From positions 78,839-142,838 of the forward strand of contig NZ_LFLS01000013.1 of the NCBI RefSeq assembly GCF_001189915.1: DNA of 64,000 nt, read 5' to 3'. Under the pieces are notes generated by a model. The model was not told the origin of the DNA. It was given only the letters and a program-made list of their open reading frames with translations, and searched no databases. This stretch comes from Herbaspirillum autotrophicum. Lineage in GTDB: Bacteria > Pseudomonadota > Gammaproteobacteria > Burkholderiales > Burkholderiaceae_D. Numbering within the stretch: position 1 is the stretch's first letter; every line of letters starts with the position of its first letter. Below are positions 33,552 through 42,805 of this stretch, in pieces. A program made the translations under genes and the position numbers.

Positions 33552-34526
33552 TTACTTCGCCATGCCCAGCGTTTTCAGGATCTTGCCCATGTCGGCATCG
33601 CTCTTGTCCATGAACTTCCCGAAATCGGCGGAGTCGGCATACATCACGCCGAAACCGCGACCGCTCATGAAGTCTTTGTACTCTTTGCTGTCATAGATTT
33701 TTTTCAGATGCAGCGCCAGTTTGGCCTGAATTTCCGGCGGCAGATTCTTCGGTGCCACGATGCCGCGCCAGGCACCATTGGTCCAGTTGCTGCCGGTCAG
33801 GCTCTTCAGGGTCGGCACTTTCGGATACAGACCGGCAGGCGCTTCGGCCATCACCACCAGCGGTCTGGCCTTGCCGGCATCAATCAGTGAACGTGCCTCG
33901 GGCAGCGATGCCGCCACGACATCGACACCGCCTGCGGCCAGATCAACCATGGCCGGCGCGGCGCCGTTGGAAGGCACAAAGCGCACCGCGTTCGGTTCCA
34001 GCTTGAGATCGCCCAGCATGCCCGCCAGCCCCAGATGCCAGATCCCGCCCTGGCCGGTACCGGATGCTTTCAGTTTGCCGGGATTGGCCTTGACCGCCTT
34101 GAGCAGATCATCGAACGTCTTGTGCGGCGACTCGGCACTTACCGTCAACGCCGCCGGATCGAAATTCATCAAGGCAATCGGCGTGTAATTTCTGGGGGTC
34201 AGCTGGGTCAGTCCCTGGTGGTGCATCATCGCAATTTCAACCGTAGCCAGGCCAATGGTGTAACCATCGGGCGCCGCGCCGGCAATTGCCTGATGACCAA
34301 CCACACCGTTACCGCCAGTGCGATTGACCACATTGACCGGCTGGCCCAACTCCTTTTCCAGCAAGGCGCCGATAATGCGCGCCGTAGCGTCGGTACCGCC
34401 GCCGGCGCCCCATGGCACCACCAGTGTCACCGGCCGTTCCGGCCATGCCGCGTGGGCACTGCCGAACGACAAAGCAGCACCAATCGCGATTGCTGCTCTC
34501 AAAAAATTTCTGCGTAGCTGTGTCAT
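33552..34526 (-). CDS. tctC: TctC/Bug-family periplasmic binding protein
   Basis: A 324-residue binding protein with a signal peptide ending at AHA-A (about 27). The Bug-family opening is WPERPVTLVVPWGAGGGTDATARI, with VVNRTGGNGVVGHQAIAGAAPDGYT after it. This family binds carboxylates (citrate, malate, glutamate, nicotinate and aromatic acids). First gene of the tctCBA-ldh line. The divergent 732-bp spacer behind it holds two GntR-type palindromes. Confidence 0.9.
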   Translation of the reverse strand: MTQLRRNFLRAAIAIGAALSFGSAHAAWPERPVTLVVPWGAGGGTDATARIIGALLEKELGQPVNVVNRTGGNGVVGHQAIAGAAPDGYTIGLATVEIAMMHHQGLTQLTPRNYTPIALMNFDPAALTVSAESPHKTFDDLLKAVKANPGKLKASGTGQGGIWHLGLAGMLGDLKLEPNAVRFVPSNGAAPAMVDLAAGGVDVVAASLPEARSLIDAGKARPLVVMAEAPAGLYPKVPTLKSLTGSNWTNGAWRGIVAPKNLPPEIQAKLALHLKKIYDSKEYKDFMSGRGFGVMYADSADFGKFMDKSDADMGKILKTLGMAK

Positions 34527-34706
34527 TGTGTCTCCTCCGTAGGCGTGGCAAAAAAAGCATTTCGTTTTTACAACGAGTCGTATTTCGCCTGCCGCGTTCG
34601 TTTGAATGGCTAATCAGGTCTGACGCCCTCTTGCCGCGTTTTCATGTGCTGTCACGGTGCCATGCCATGAATGATCATGCTGAACCGAATCGGCAAACCG
34701 GTAATG

Positions 34707-34717
34707 TGGTCTGACCA
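34707..34717. promoter_or_regulatory. GntR-type operator TGGTCTGACCA
   Basis: A perfect palindrome with 5-bp arms fitting TNGTNNNACNA. It lies 180 bp upstream of tctC in the divergent spacer. The FadR-type regulator encoded at the far end of the same cluster is the likely binder. Confidence 0.6.
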
Positions 34718-34877
34718 ACCCGCAAAAAGAATTTCATATCCACCCATGCATGTCAAGCAAGAAAATGCCACGCGAAAATAATTCATCGATACCGCGCCGC
34801 AGCATGCAAGGACGGGCTGTTACGGATACTCTGAGGCCGACAGCCGATAGCAGGACAAAAACACTCATCTGCAAATT

Positions 34878-34888
34878 TGGTATTACCA
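34878..34888. promoter_or_regulatory. GntR-type operator TGGTATTACCA
   Basis: A second perfect TGGT-N3-ACCA palindrome, 161 bp from the first one's end and nearer the dehydratase side. Together the two sites could repress both divergent operons. Confidence 0.6.
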
Positions 34889-35258
34889 CTTGACCGAATA
34901 TCAATTGCTGAATAGACTCGCTGGCATCAAATGTGTCTGCAAAAAATAAAATACAGCAGACCTTGTCGGCGGGTAATGACAACACATGGAGACGGGCATT
35001 GGCTTACCTATCTATTGCGCAAGAATCCCGGCGTGCCCGCATGCTTCTGCAGTGCTGCCCGCTCATGCGCGTGACTTCCTCCGTGACCTGGATACGCAAT
35101 ACCGCTTCCGTGCTGGCGTTTCACCTGATCGATTTCTCTCGTTATTTCTTTGAGCAAAGCAATACGCGCAGCGCGACATGACACGCGCTTGAGGAAGCAT
35201 AGCCCCCCTATTTGAAGATGCACATTCGTGACCACGATGGTCCGAAAAGGAAAAGATC

Positions 35259-36986
35259 ATGAGCGATACCAAAAAAATCACCCGCCGCAGCCAAGCCTGG
35301 TTCGGCCGCCAGGACCGCGACGGTTTCATTTACCGTTCGTGGGTAAAGAACCGCGGCATTCCGCACGATCAGTTCGATGGCCGGCCGGTGATCGGCATTT
35401 GCAATACCTACTCCGAACTGACGCCTTGCAATTCCCATTTCCGCGCGCTGGCCGAACAGGTCAAAATCGGCGTCTGGGAAGCCGGTGGCTTTCCGCTGGA
35501 ATTCCCGGTCATGTCACTCGGTGAAACACTGCTGCGTCCGACTGCCATGTTGTTCCGCAATCTGGCCAGCATGGATGTGGAAGAATCGATTCGCGCCAAT
35601 CCGCTCGACGGCGTGGTGCTGCTGATGGGCTGCGACAAAACCACACCGGCGTTGCTGATGGGTGCGGCGTCGGTTGACGTGCCGACCATCGGCGTTTCCG
35701 GCGGTCCGATGCTCAACGGCAAATACCGTGGCGGCGAACTCGGTTCCGGCACCGGTGTCTGGCAAATGTCGGAAGAAGTGCGCGGCGGCAAGATGACGCA
35801 GGAAGAATTCTTTGAAGCCGAAAGCTGCATGCACCGTTCGCACGGCCACTGCATGACCATGGGCACCGCCTCCACCATGGCCAGCATGGTCGAAGCGCTG
35901 GGCATGAGCTTGCCGGGCAATGCCGCGATTCCGGCCGTCGATGCGCGTCGCAATGTATTGGCCCGCAACTCCGGCCGCCGCATCGTGGAAATGGTGCAGG
36001 AAGACTTCGTCATGTCGAAGATCCTGACCCGCGCCGCATTTGAAAACGCGATCCGCGTCAACGCCGCCATCGGCGGTTCCACCAACGCCGTAATTCACTT
36101 GCTGGCAATTGCCGGTCGTATCGGCGTCAATCTGAATCTGGCAGACTGGGATGATATCGGTCAACATTTGCCATGCCTGTTGAATCTGCAACCATCGGGC
36201 AAGTATCTGATGGAAGACTTCTACTACGCCGGCGGGCTGCCAGCCGTGATCCGCGAACTGGAAAGCGTGATCGACAAGGGTGCCCTGTCGGCCAATGGTC
36301 AGACCCTGTGGGATAACTGCAAGGAAGCGCCGAACTGGAATCGCGACGTGATTCATGCCTTCGATGCGCCGTTCAAACCGGCTGCCGGTATCGCCGTATT
36401 GCACGGCAATCTGTGCCCGGACGGCGCCGTGATCAAACCATCTGCCGCTACGCCGGCCCTGCTCAAGCATACCGGCCGCGCCGTGGTATTTGAAAACAGC
36501 GACGACTTGCACAAGCGCATCGATGATGAAGATCTGGATGTCGATGAAACATGCGTGCTGGTGCTCAAGAATTGCGGTCCCAAAGGTTATCCCGGCATGG
36601 GCGAAGCGGGCAATATGCCGCTGCCACCGAAAGTGCTGCGCAAAGGCGTCACCGACATGGTGCGTGTCTCTGACGCCCGCATGAGCGGCACTGCCTACGG
36701 CACCGTGGTGTTGCATGTGACACCGGAAGCCGCTGCCGGCGGTCCGCTGGCGCTGGTACAGAATGGCGACATGGTGGAACTGGATGTAGAAGCACGCAAA
36801 CTGCATCTGCATGTCAGCGATGAAGAACTTGAACGCCGTCGCGCCAACTGGAAAGCACCAGAACCACCGATGAAGCGCGGCTGGACCAAGTTGTACATCG
36901 ATCACGTACAACAAGCCAACCTCGGGGCCGATCTCGATTTCCTGGTCGGCAAGAGCGGGGCCGGCATTCCGAAAGACAATCACTAA
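35259..36986 (+). CDS. IlvD/Edd-family sugar-acid dehydratase (arabinonate dehydratase-like)
   Basis: A 575-residue Fe-S dehydratase. Cluster cysteines are in GICNTYSELTPCN (about 47-59), MGCDKTTPALLMGA (about 123-136) and HCMTMGTASTMASM (about 196-209). KPSAATPALLKHTGRAVVFE and the C-terminal KNCGPKGYPGMGEAGNMPLP are typical. Length and overall pattern match L-arabinonate/D-xylonate/gluconate-type dehydratases rather than dihydroxy-acid dehydratase of branched amino acids. It would turn a sugar acid into a 2-keto-3-deoxy acid. It heads an operon with a D-2-hydroxyacid dehydrogenase and a sugar-type ABC importer. The ribosome site is AAAGG. Confidence 0.88.
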   Translation: MSDTKKITRRSQAWFGRQDRDGFIYRSWVKNRGIPHDQFDGRPVIGICNTYSELTPCNSHFRALAEQVKIGVWEAGGFPLEFPVMSLGETLLRPTAMLFRNLASMDVEESIRANPLDGVVLLMGCDKTTPALLMGAASVDVPTIGVSGGPMLNGKYRGGELGSGTGVWQMSEEVRGGKMTQEEFFEAESCMHRSHGHCMTMGTASTMASMVEALGMSLPGNAAIPAVDARRNVLARNSGRRIVEMVQEDFVMSKILTRAAFENAIRVNAAIGGSTNAVIHLLAIAGRIGVNLNLADWDDIGQHLPCLLNLQPSGKYLMEDFYYAGGLPAVIRELESVIDKGALSANGQTLWDNCKEAPNWNRDVIHAFDAPFKPAAGIAVLHGNLCPDGAVIKPSAATPALLKHTGRAVVFENSDDLHKRIDDEDLDVDETCVLVLKNCGPKGYPGMGEAGNMPLPPKVLRKGVTDMVRVSDARMSGTAYGTVVLHVTPEAAAGGPLALVQNGDMVELDVEARKLHLHVSDEELERRRANWKAPEPPMKRGWTKLYIDHVQQANLGADLDFLVGKSGAGIPKDNH

Positions 36987-37062
36987 GCATTTTGCACTTG
37001 ATGCCATACCTGCATGCGGGACTGCGGTCCCGCATGTAACACAGACTCAGGAGACATGACGC

Positions 37063-38022
37063 ATGAAAGTATTGATTACCGATTACGATTTCCCCGATGT
37101 TGAACTGGAGTTGGCGCTGTATCGCGAAGCCGGCATTGAAGTGGTCACGGCGCAATGCCATACCGAAGAAGAAGTGATTGCCGCTGCCGCAGGCTGTCAG
37201 GGTTTGCTGGTGCAATATGCGCCGGTCAATGCCAAGGTGTTTGCCGCCCGTCCCGAAATTCGCATTGCCAGCCGCTACGGCGCCGGCTTCGACACCATCA
37301 ATACCGCCGATGCCGCCAAGTATGGCGTGTGGGTCGGCAACTCGCCGGATTACGGTGTCGGTGAAGTCTCGACCCACGCCTTGGCGATGGCGCTTGATCT
37401 GATCCGCAACATCACTGCCTATGACCGTGACGTCAAGGCCGGTCAATGGCACTACACCACCGCCGGCAAAATCCAGCGCGCGTCCGAGATGACCATCGGC
37501 ATCGTCGGCCTCGGCCGCATCGGCAAGCGCATGGCGCATATCAGCCGCAATCTGTTCAAACGCGTGATCGCTTACGATCCGCACATCATTGATGGCGACT
37601 TCCCGGCCTACGTCGAACGCGTCAGCAAGGAAGAGTTGTTCAGGCAAGCCGATCTGGTCTCGCTGCATACCCCGCTCAACGATGAAACGCGCGGCATGAT
37701 CAATGCCTCGGTATTGAATCTGATGCAGCCGGAAAGCTTCCTGGTCAACTCGGCACGCGGCGGTCTGGTGAACATCGATGACCTGTTGCAGGCACTCGAC
37801 AGCAATCGCCTCAAAGGCGCCGGCCTCGATGTATTACCGGTGGAACCACCGCAAACCAGTTCCGCTATCGTGCAGCACAAGCGTGTGCTATTGTCGCCTC
37901 ACGCCGCGTTTTACTCCGAAGTGGCAGCGGCCGAACTGCGTCGCAAGGCAGCACAAAATCTGATCGACTGGCACCGCAATGGTCGCCCGTCGTATGTCGT
38001 AGTTGAAGGCAAAGCGCAATAG
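37063..38022 (+). CDS. D-2-hydroxyacid dehydrogenase (CtBP/PGDH-like)
   Basis: A 319-residue NAD-dependent dehydrogenase. The dinucleotide motif is GIVGLGRIGKRM (about 146-157). The catalytic Arg is in NSARGGLVN (about 229-237), Glu in DVLPVEPP and His in LSPHAAFYSEVAAAEL, the C-terminal-binding-protein-like signature. It should interconvert a D-2-hydroxy acid and its keto acid. It lies 76 bp downstream of the dehydratase. Together with the Ldh2-type enzyme encoded divergently, the cluster has hydroxyacid dehydrogenases of two unrelated folds. Confidence 0.87.
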   Translation: MKVLITDYDFPDVELELALYREAGIEVVTAQCHTEEEVIAAAAGCQGLLVQYAPVNAKVFAARPEIRIASRYGAGFDTINTADAAKYGVWVGNSPDYGVGEVSTHALAMALDLIRNITAYDRDVKAGQWHYTTAGKIQRASEMTIGIVGLGRIGKRMAHISRNLFKRVIAYDPHIIDGDFPAYVERVSKEELFRQADLVSLHTPLNDETRGMINASVLNLMQPESFLVNSARGGLVNIDDLLQALDSNRLKGAGLDVLPVEPPQTSSAIVQHKRVLLSPHAAFYSEVAAAELRRKAAQNLIDWHRNGRPSYVVVEGKAQ

Positions 38023-38150
38023 TCAGTAATAAACAGCAGCAATCAGCACTGCATCAAACCAGAGGGTCGACGTGCCGATGATGTAAAAATTTCACTATCG
38101 CCAGGGTGTTGAAGCAGCGCCAGTGAACAGTCGCATGTTGTAACCTCTAT

Positions 38151-38184
38151 GCACGCCGAGCATATAAAAACCAAGCCGGCGTGC
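38151..38184 (+). repeat. Inverted repeat upstream of the ABC ATPase gene
   Basis: GCACGCCG (38151-38158) pairs with CGGCGTGC (38177-38184) around an 18-nt A-rich loop. It lies in the 239-bp spacer between the dehydrogenase and the ATPase genes. It may be an operator or an mRNA hairpin; the spacer holds no supportable gene. Confidence 0.5.
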
Positions 38185-38261
38185 AGTATCAGAAGCACTG
38201 AATCGCTTCATGATCTGAAGCCGGTTCTTATAAAAACGAGGACATATACGAGGAGCAAGGC

Positions 38262-39350
38262 ATGGCATCAGTTCAGATTCGCGGTATCAAAAAGCAGTTC
38301 GGCAGTACCCAGGTCATTCGCGGTGTCGACATCGATATCGCCGATGGCGAGTTCGCTGTGCTGGTCGGCCCTTCCGGCTGTGGCAAATCCACCCTGCTGC
38401 GCATGCTGGCCGGGCTGGAAGAAATCAACGAAGGTGAAATCGCCATCGGCGGCACCGTCGTCAACAATGTCCAGCCTAAAGATCGCGACATTGCCATGGT
38501 GTTCCAGAATTATGCGCTGTATCCGCACATGACCGTCAATGACAATATGGCGTTCTCATTGATGTTGGCAAAAAAAGAAAAATCGCTGATTCAGCAACAG
38601 GTCAAGAAGGCCGCCGAAATCCTCGGCCTGACCCAATTGCTTGACCGTTATCCACGTCAGTTGTCGGGCGGTCAGCGGCAACGGGTGGCAATGGGCCGCG
38701 CCATCGTGCGCGATCCGCAAGTGTTCCTGTTCGATGAACCGCTGTCCAACCTGGACGCCAAACTGCGCGTCCAGATGCGTACCGAAATCAAGGAACTGCA
38801 TCAGCGCCTGCGCACCACTTCGGTCTATGTCACGCATGATCAGATCGAAGCAATGACCATGGCCGACCAGATCGTGGTCATGCGCGATGGCCTGGTGGAA
38901 CAACGCGGCCGGCCGCTGGAACTGTATGACCGCCCGGCCAATGTATTCGTCGCCGGTTTCATCGGTTCGCCTTCCATGAACTTCATTCCCGGCACGCTGC
39001 GCCGTACCGGCGATCACGCCGAAGTCGAATTCGCCGACGGCACCCGTCTGCCGGCGCCGTATCGCGAACGTGGTCTGGGCGGTGTCGATGGTCAGCGCGT
39101 CACTTACGGCGTGCGGCCGGAACATTTGAGCATCGGCAATGCCGGTGCCGGCATCCCGACCAAAGTCATCGTGGTCGAACCGACCGGTGCCGATACCGAA
39201 GTGTATGTGCGCTTTGCCGATACCAGCCTGACCTCGATTTTCCGCGAGCGCCATACCTTTACGCCGGGCGACATCATCACGCTGGTGCCGGATCATCCGA
39301 ACACCCATCTGTTCGATGCCGAAACCGGCAAGACGCTGGCAGCCGGCTGA
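38262..39350 (+). CDS. Sugar ABC transporter ATP-binding protein (UgpC/MalK type)
   Basis: A 362-residue ATPase with Walker A GPSGCGKSTLL (about 37-47), signature LSGGQRQRVAMGRAI (about 134-148), Walker B VFLFDEPLSNLD and switch His in VTHDQIEA. A C-terminal TOBE regulatory domain (about 240-362) is typical of the CUT1 class for disaccharides, glycerol-3-phosphate and polyols. ATG has AGGAG at 6 nt. It sits with its binding protein and two permeases in one operon. Confidence 0.9.
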   Translation: MASVQIRGIKKQFGSTQVIRGVDIDIADGEFAVLVGPSGCGKSTLLRMLAGLEEINEGEIAIGGTVVNNVQPKDRDIAMVFQNYALYPHMTVNDNMAFSLMLAKKEKSLIQQQVKKAAEILGLTQLLDRYPRQLSGGQRQRVAMGRAIVRDPQVFLFDEPLSNLDAKLRVQMRTEIKELHQRLRTTSVYVTHDQIEAMTMADQIVVMRDGLVEQRGRPLELYDRPANVFVAGFIGSPSMNFIPGTLRRTGDHAEVEFADGTRLPAPYRERGLGGVDGQRVTYGVRPEHLSIGNAGAGIPTKVIVVEPTGADTEVYVRFADTSLTSIFRERHTFTPGDIITLVPDHPNTHLFDAETGKTLAAG

Positions 39351-39486
39351 GCGCCGGCAACAGCTTCAGCACATCAGCAACAACACGCAGCATCGGAGTC
39401 CGAAGAAGAAGTAGAAAACCGTAACAAGTAGAAAGCCTTAAACGCAACATAGCGGGCAAATTCACTTTCATATAGGAGCAGGAGAC

Positions 39487-40821
39487 ATGACCAAGCTGAA
39501 CAGACGTGACTTTTTGGCGGCCGGCGCAACCGTTGCCGCCGCCTCGACCATCGCCCCCACCGCCTTTGCCGCACCGGCATCGCCGACCGCCAGCGGCGCC
39601 GGCCTCAAATTCCCGATCGAACAAGGCGCCACGTTGCGGGTGCTGCGCTGGAAACGTTTCGTTCAGGGCGATGAAGATCTGTGGAATGCCAACGTCAAGA
39701 AATTCACTGCGCTGACTGGCGTCCCGGTGCGTACCGACAGCGAAGGCTGGGAAGATCTGCGGCCGAAAGCAGCGGTTGCCGCCAACGTCGGCAGCGGTCC
39801 CGATATCGTGATGAGCTGGTTCGATGATCCGCAACAATATCCGACCAAACTGATTGACCTGACCGATCTGGCAACCTCACTCGGCAGCCGTCTCGGCGGC
39901 TGGTACGACGTCTGCCGCAAATACGGCACCAAGGATGGCAAATGGATTGCGCTGCCATTCGGCGTGGTCGGCAATGCCATCGTCTACCGTGAAAGCCAGG
40001 TCAAGGCGGCCGGCTTCGATGGCATTCCGAAAGATACCGCCGGTTTTCTGAAACTGTGCCAGGCATTGAAAGCCAAAGGTACGCCTGCCGGTTTCGCACT
40101 CGGCAAAGCGGTCGGCGATGCCAACAACTGGGCGCACTGGTTGCTGTGGGCACACGGCGGCAAGCTGGTCGACAAAAAGGGCGCAGTGGTGATCAATTCG
40201 CCGGAAACCCGTGCCGCGCTGGAATATGCCAAACAACTGTATCCGACCTTCATTGCGGGTACTTTGTCGTGGCAAGATCCGTCGAACAACAAGGCCTATC
40301 TGGATGGTCAGATCAGCATGACGGCCAACGGCATCTCGGTGTATTACGCAGCCAAGAATTCGACCGAACCGAAAATGCAGGAAATGGCGAAGGACACGCA
40401 ACACGCCCACTTCCCGCTCGGACCTGGCGGCAAGGCCACCGAACTGATGCAGATCACGCAGATGATGATCTTCAAGCACACCAAGTTCCCGAATGCAGCC
40501 AAGGCCTTTGTGCAATTCATGTTCGAACCGGACCAATACAACCCGTGGATGGAAGCGTCCATCGGTTACGTCAGCCAGTCGCTCAAGGCTTACGAAAAAA
40601 ATCCGATCTGGACTTCCGATCCGAAGGCTACCGTGTATCGCGACTCGGCTGCACTGATGATCGATCACGGTCACGATGGTCCGCTGGGTCAGGCATCGGC
40701 AGCCTGCATGGCCGACTACGTGGTGGTCGACATGGTGGCGGAAGCTGCCAGCGGCAGCAAGACCGTGCAGCAGGCAATTGATCGCGCTGCTGACCGCGCC
40801 AAGCGTTTCTATAAAGCCTAG
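39487..40821 (+). CDS. Sugar ABC transporter binding protein, Tat-type signal
   Basis: A 444-residue family 1 binding protein. The N-terminus contains a twin-arginine motif (NRRDFLAAG, about 5-13) followed by an Ala-rich hydrophobic stretch ending at AFA-A, suggesting Tat export. The mature part has the MalE/UgpB-like sequence VLRWKRFVQGDEDLWNANVKKFTALTG and the hinge YVSQSLKAYEKNPIW. GGAG lies 4-8 nt before ATG. The ligand is probably an oligosaccharide, polyol or sugar acid fitting the nearby dehydratase. Confidence 0.87.
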   Translation: MTKLNRRDFLAAGATVAAASTIAPTAFAAPASPTASGAGLKFPIEQGATLRVLRWKRFVQGDEDLWNANVKKFTALTGVPVRTDSEGWEDLRPKAAVAANVGSGPDIVMSWFDDPQQYPTKLIDLTDLATSLGSRLGGWYDVCRKYGTKDGKWIALPFGVVGNAIVYRESQVKAAGFDGIPKDTAGFLKLCQALKAKGTPAGFALGKAVGDANNWAHWLLWAHGGKLVDKKGAVVINSPETRAALEYAKQLYPTFIAGTLSWQDPSNNKAYLDGQISMTANGISVYYAAKNSTEPKMQEMAKDTQHAHFPLGPGGKATELMQITQMMIFKHTKFPNAAKAFVQFMFEPDQYNPWMEASIGYVSQSLKAYEKNPIWTSDPKATVYRDSAALMIDHGHDGPLGQASAACMADYVVVDMVAEAASGSKTVQQAIDRAADRAKRFYKA

Positions 40822-40928
40822 AACCTGTCGCCGGCGCCGCTTGCGGTGCCGGCACACGGAGCAAAAAATGTGTGCACGCCGGCCATTGCCGGGTGCACGC
40901 AGTCATCACGCTTACCGAGGCCTTGCTT

Positions 40929-41828
40929 ATGTTATCCCGTATGCTGAACAACCGTAATGTGCTCGGCTTGCTGTTCATGGCGCCTGCCGTGCTGCTGCTG
41001 GTCGTGTTTCTTACTTACCCGCTCGGACTAGGTGTCTGGCTTGGCTTTACCGATACCAAAATCGGTGGCGAAGGCCATTTCATCGGTCTCGAAAACTACT
41101 CATATCTGCTCGGCGATTCGCTGGCGCAGCTATCGCTGTTCAATACCCTGTTTTATACCATCACCGCCAGCATCCTGAAATTCCTGCTCGGCTTGTGGCT
41201 GGCGATTCTGCTCAACAAGAACTTGCCGATCAAATCGTTTTTCCGGGCGGTCATCCTGCTGCCGTGGATTGTCCCGACCGCCCTGTCGGCACTGGCATTC
41301 TGGTGGATGTATGACACGCAGTTTTCGGTCATCAGCTGGGGCTTGATGAAGATGGGCCTGATCGATCATTACATCGACTTTCTCGGCGAACCGTGGCTGG
41401 CACGGATCTCCACCGTGATCGCCAACGTCTGGCGCGGCATTCCGTTCGTGGCGATTTCGCTGCTGGCCGGTTTGCAGACCATCTCGCCTTCGCTGTATGA
41501 AGCGGCCGCCATCGACGGCGCCAAGCCATGGCAGCAATTCCGCTATGTGACGCTGCCCTTGCTGACGCCGATCATTGCGGTGGTGATGACCTTCTCCGTA
41601 CTGTTCACATTCACCGACTTCCAGTTGATCTACGTGCTGACACGCGGCGGTCCGCTCAACGCTACGCACTTGATGGCAACCCTGTCGTTCCAGCGTGCCA
41701 TTCCGGGTGGAGCATTGGGTGAAGGTGCAGCACTGGCCACTTACATGATTCCATTCCTGTTGGCAGCCATCATGTTTTCGTATTTCGGCCTGCAACGTCG
41801 CGGCTGGCAACAAGGAGGTGACAAATGA
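40929..41828 (+). CDS. Sugar ABC transporter permease (MalF/UgpA type)
   Basis: A 299-residue permease with six membrane segments and the EAA loop EAAAIDGAKPWQQFRYVTLPLLTP (about 198-221). ATG at 40929 has GAGG at 8 nt; the frame is open 19 codons upstream without a ribosome site. It overlaps the next permease gene by 4 bp (ATGA), so the two are translationally coupled. Confidence 0.88.
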   Translation: MLSRMLNNRNVLGLLFMAPAVLLLVVFLTYPLGLGVWLGFTDTKIGGEGHFIGLENYSYLLGDSLAQLSLFNTLFYTITASILKFLLGLWLAILLNKNLPIKSFFRAVILLPWIVPTALSALAFWWMYDTQFSVISWGLMKMGLIDHYIDFLGEPWLARISTVIANVWRGIPFVAISLLAGLQTISPSLYEAAAIDGAKPWQQFRYVTLPLLTPIIAVVMTFSVLFTFTDFQLIYVLTRGGPLNATHLMATLSFQRAIPGGALGEGAALATYMIPFLLAAIMFSYFGLQRRGWQQGGDK

Positions 41829-42712
41829 GCAAGCCGACCAAAAAAGACAAGCAGCAGGAAACCCAGGGCATGGACTTTTTGCAGTCGATGCCACGGCGCT
41901 GGATCACGACTTACATTCCGCTTGGCATCTTCGTGTTCGTGTTACTGTTTCCGTTTTACTGGATGGTGATCACCGCCTTCAAGCCGGACAATGAATTGCT
42001 GTCGCAAACCGGCAATCCGTTCTGGGTAGTGGCACCGACGCTGGCCCACTTCAAGAAGCTGTTGTTCGATACCCAGTACCCGGCATGGTTGTGGAATACC
42101 GTGATCGTGTCAGTGGTATCGACCGTGGCGTCGCTGGCGGCCAGCGTGTTTGCCGCCTATGCGATTGAACGGTTGCGCTTCCAGGGTTCGAAACAGTTTG
42201 GTCTGGGCATTTTCCTGGCGTATCTGATTCCGCCATCGATCCTGTTCATCCCACTGGCGGCAATCGTGTTCAAGCTCGGTCTGTTCGATACCCGCTGGGC
42301 GCTGATCCTGACTTATCCGACGTTCCTGATTCCGTTCTGCACCTGGTTGCTGATGGGGTACTTCCGTTCGATTCCGTATGAACTGGAAGAATGCGCCCTG
42401 ATCGACGGTGCCACGCGCTGGGAAATTCTGATCAAGATCATTCTGCCGCTGGCGGTGCCGGGTCTGATTTCGGCCGGCATCTTCGCCTTCACGTTGTCAT
42501 GGAATGAGTTCATTTATGCGCTCACCTTCATTTCATCGTCGGAAGTGAAAACAGTGCCGGTCGGGATCGTGACCGAACTGGTCGACGGCGACGTTTATCA
42601 CTGGGGTGCGCTGATGGCTGGCGCATTGCTGGGATCGCTGCCGGTCGCCGTGGTGTATTCCTTCTTTGTCGAATACTACGTCTCCGGCATGACCGGCGCG
42701 GTCAAAGAGTAA
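41825..42712 (+). CDS. Sugar ABC transporter permease (MalG/UgpE type)
   Basis: A 295-residue permease with six membrane segments. The EAA loop is EECALIDGATRWEILIKIILPLAVPGLISAG (about 187-217), and the C-terminal stretch SWNEFIYALTF is characteristic of MalG-type subunits. GGAG lies before ATG within the end of the preceding gene. It is the last gene of the operon, followed by a strong terminator. Confidence 0.9.
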   Translation: MSKPTKKDKQQETQGMDFLQSMPRRWITTYIPLGIFVFVLLFPFYWMVITAFKPDNELLSQTGNPFWVVAPTLAHFKKLLFDTQYPAWLWNTVIVSVVSTVASLAASVFAAYAIERLRFQGSKQFGLGIFLAYLIPPSILFIPLAAIVFKLGLFDTRWALILTYPTFLIPFCTWLLMGYFRSIPYELEECALIDGATRWEILIKIILPLAVPGLISAGIFAFTLSWNEFIYALTFISSSEVKTVPVGIVTELVDGDVYHWGALMAGALLGSLPVAVVYSFFVEYYVSGMTGAVKE

Positions 42713-42727
42713 TTCATCTTGTATCAA

Positions 42728-42765
42728 AAAAAACGGCTGGCATCGCGCGATGCCAGCCGTTTTTT
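42728..42765. terminator. Bidirectional intrinsic terminator after the ABC operon
   Basis: A 17-bp perfect stem (AAAAAACGGCTGGCATC, 42728-42744, with its complement at 42749-42765) and a GCGC loop, flanked by A and T runs. It serves the ABC operon and the convergent hydrolase gene. Confidence 0.9.
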
Positions 42766-42805
42766 CATGTCTGCGACAACCTCAATCAAGCCCGCAATCA
42801 AACCA

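Larger units (their letters stand above)
34527..35258. other. 732-bp divergent control region, no supportable gene
   Basis: A lower-GC spacer between tctC (minus) and the dehydratase gene (plus). It holds two GntR-type palindromes (34707 and 34878) and a GACCA-CGA-TGGTC palindrome at 35230-35242, just before the dehydratase start. Short ORFs in both strands (for example 34933-35181) lack ribosome sites. Nothing else is recognised. Confidence 0.7.

Noticed and set aside
34933..35181. 82-codon ORF in the divergent spacer
   Set aside because: GTG start without a ribosome site, unusual amino acid composition and an overlapping opposite-strand ORF of similar quality; more likely noncoding.
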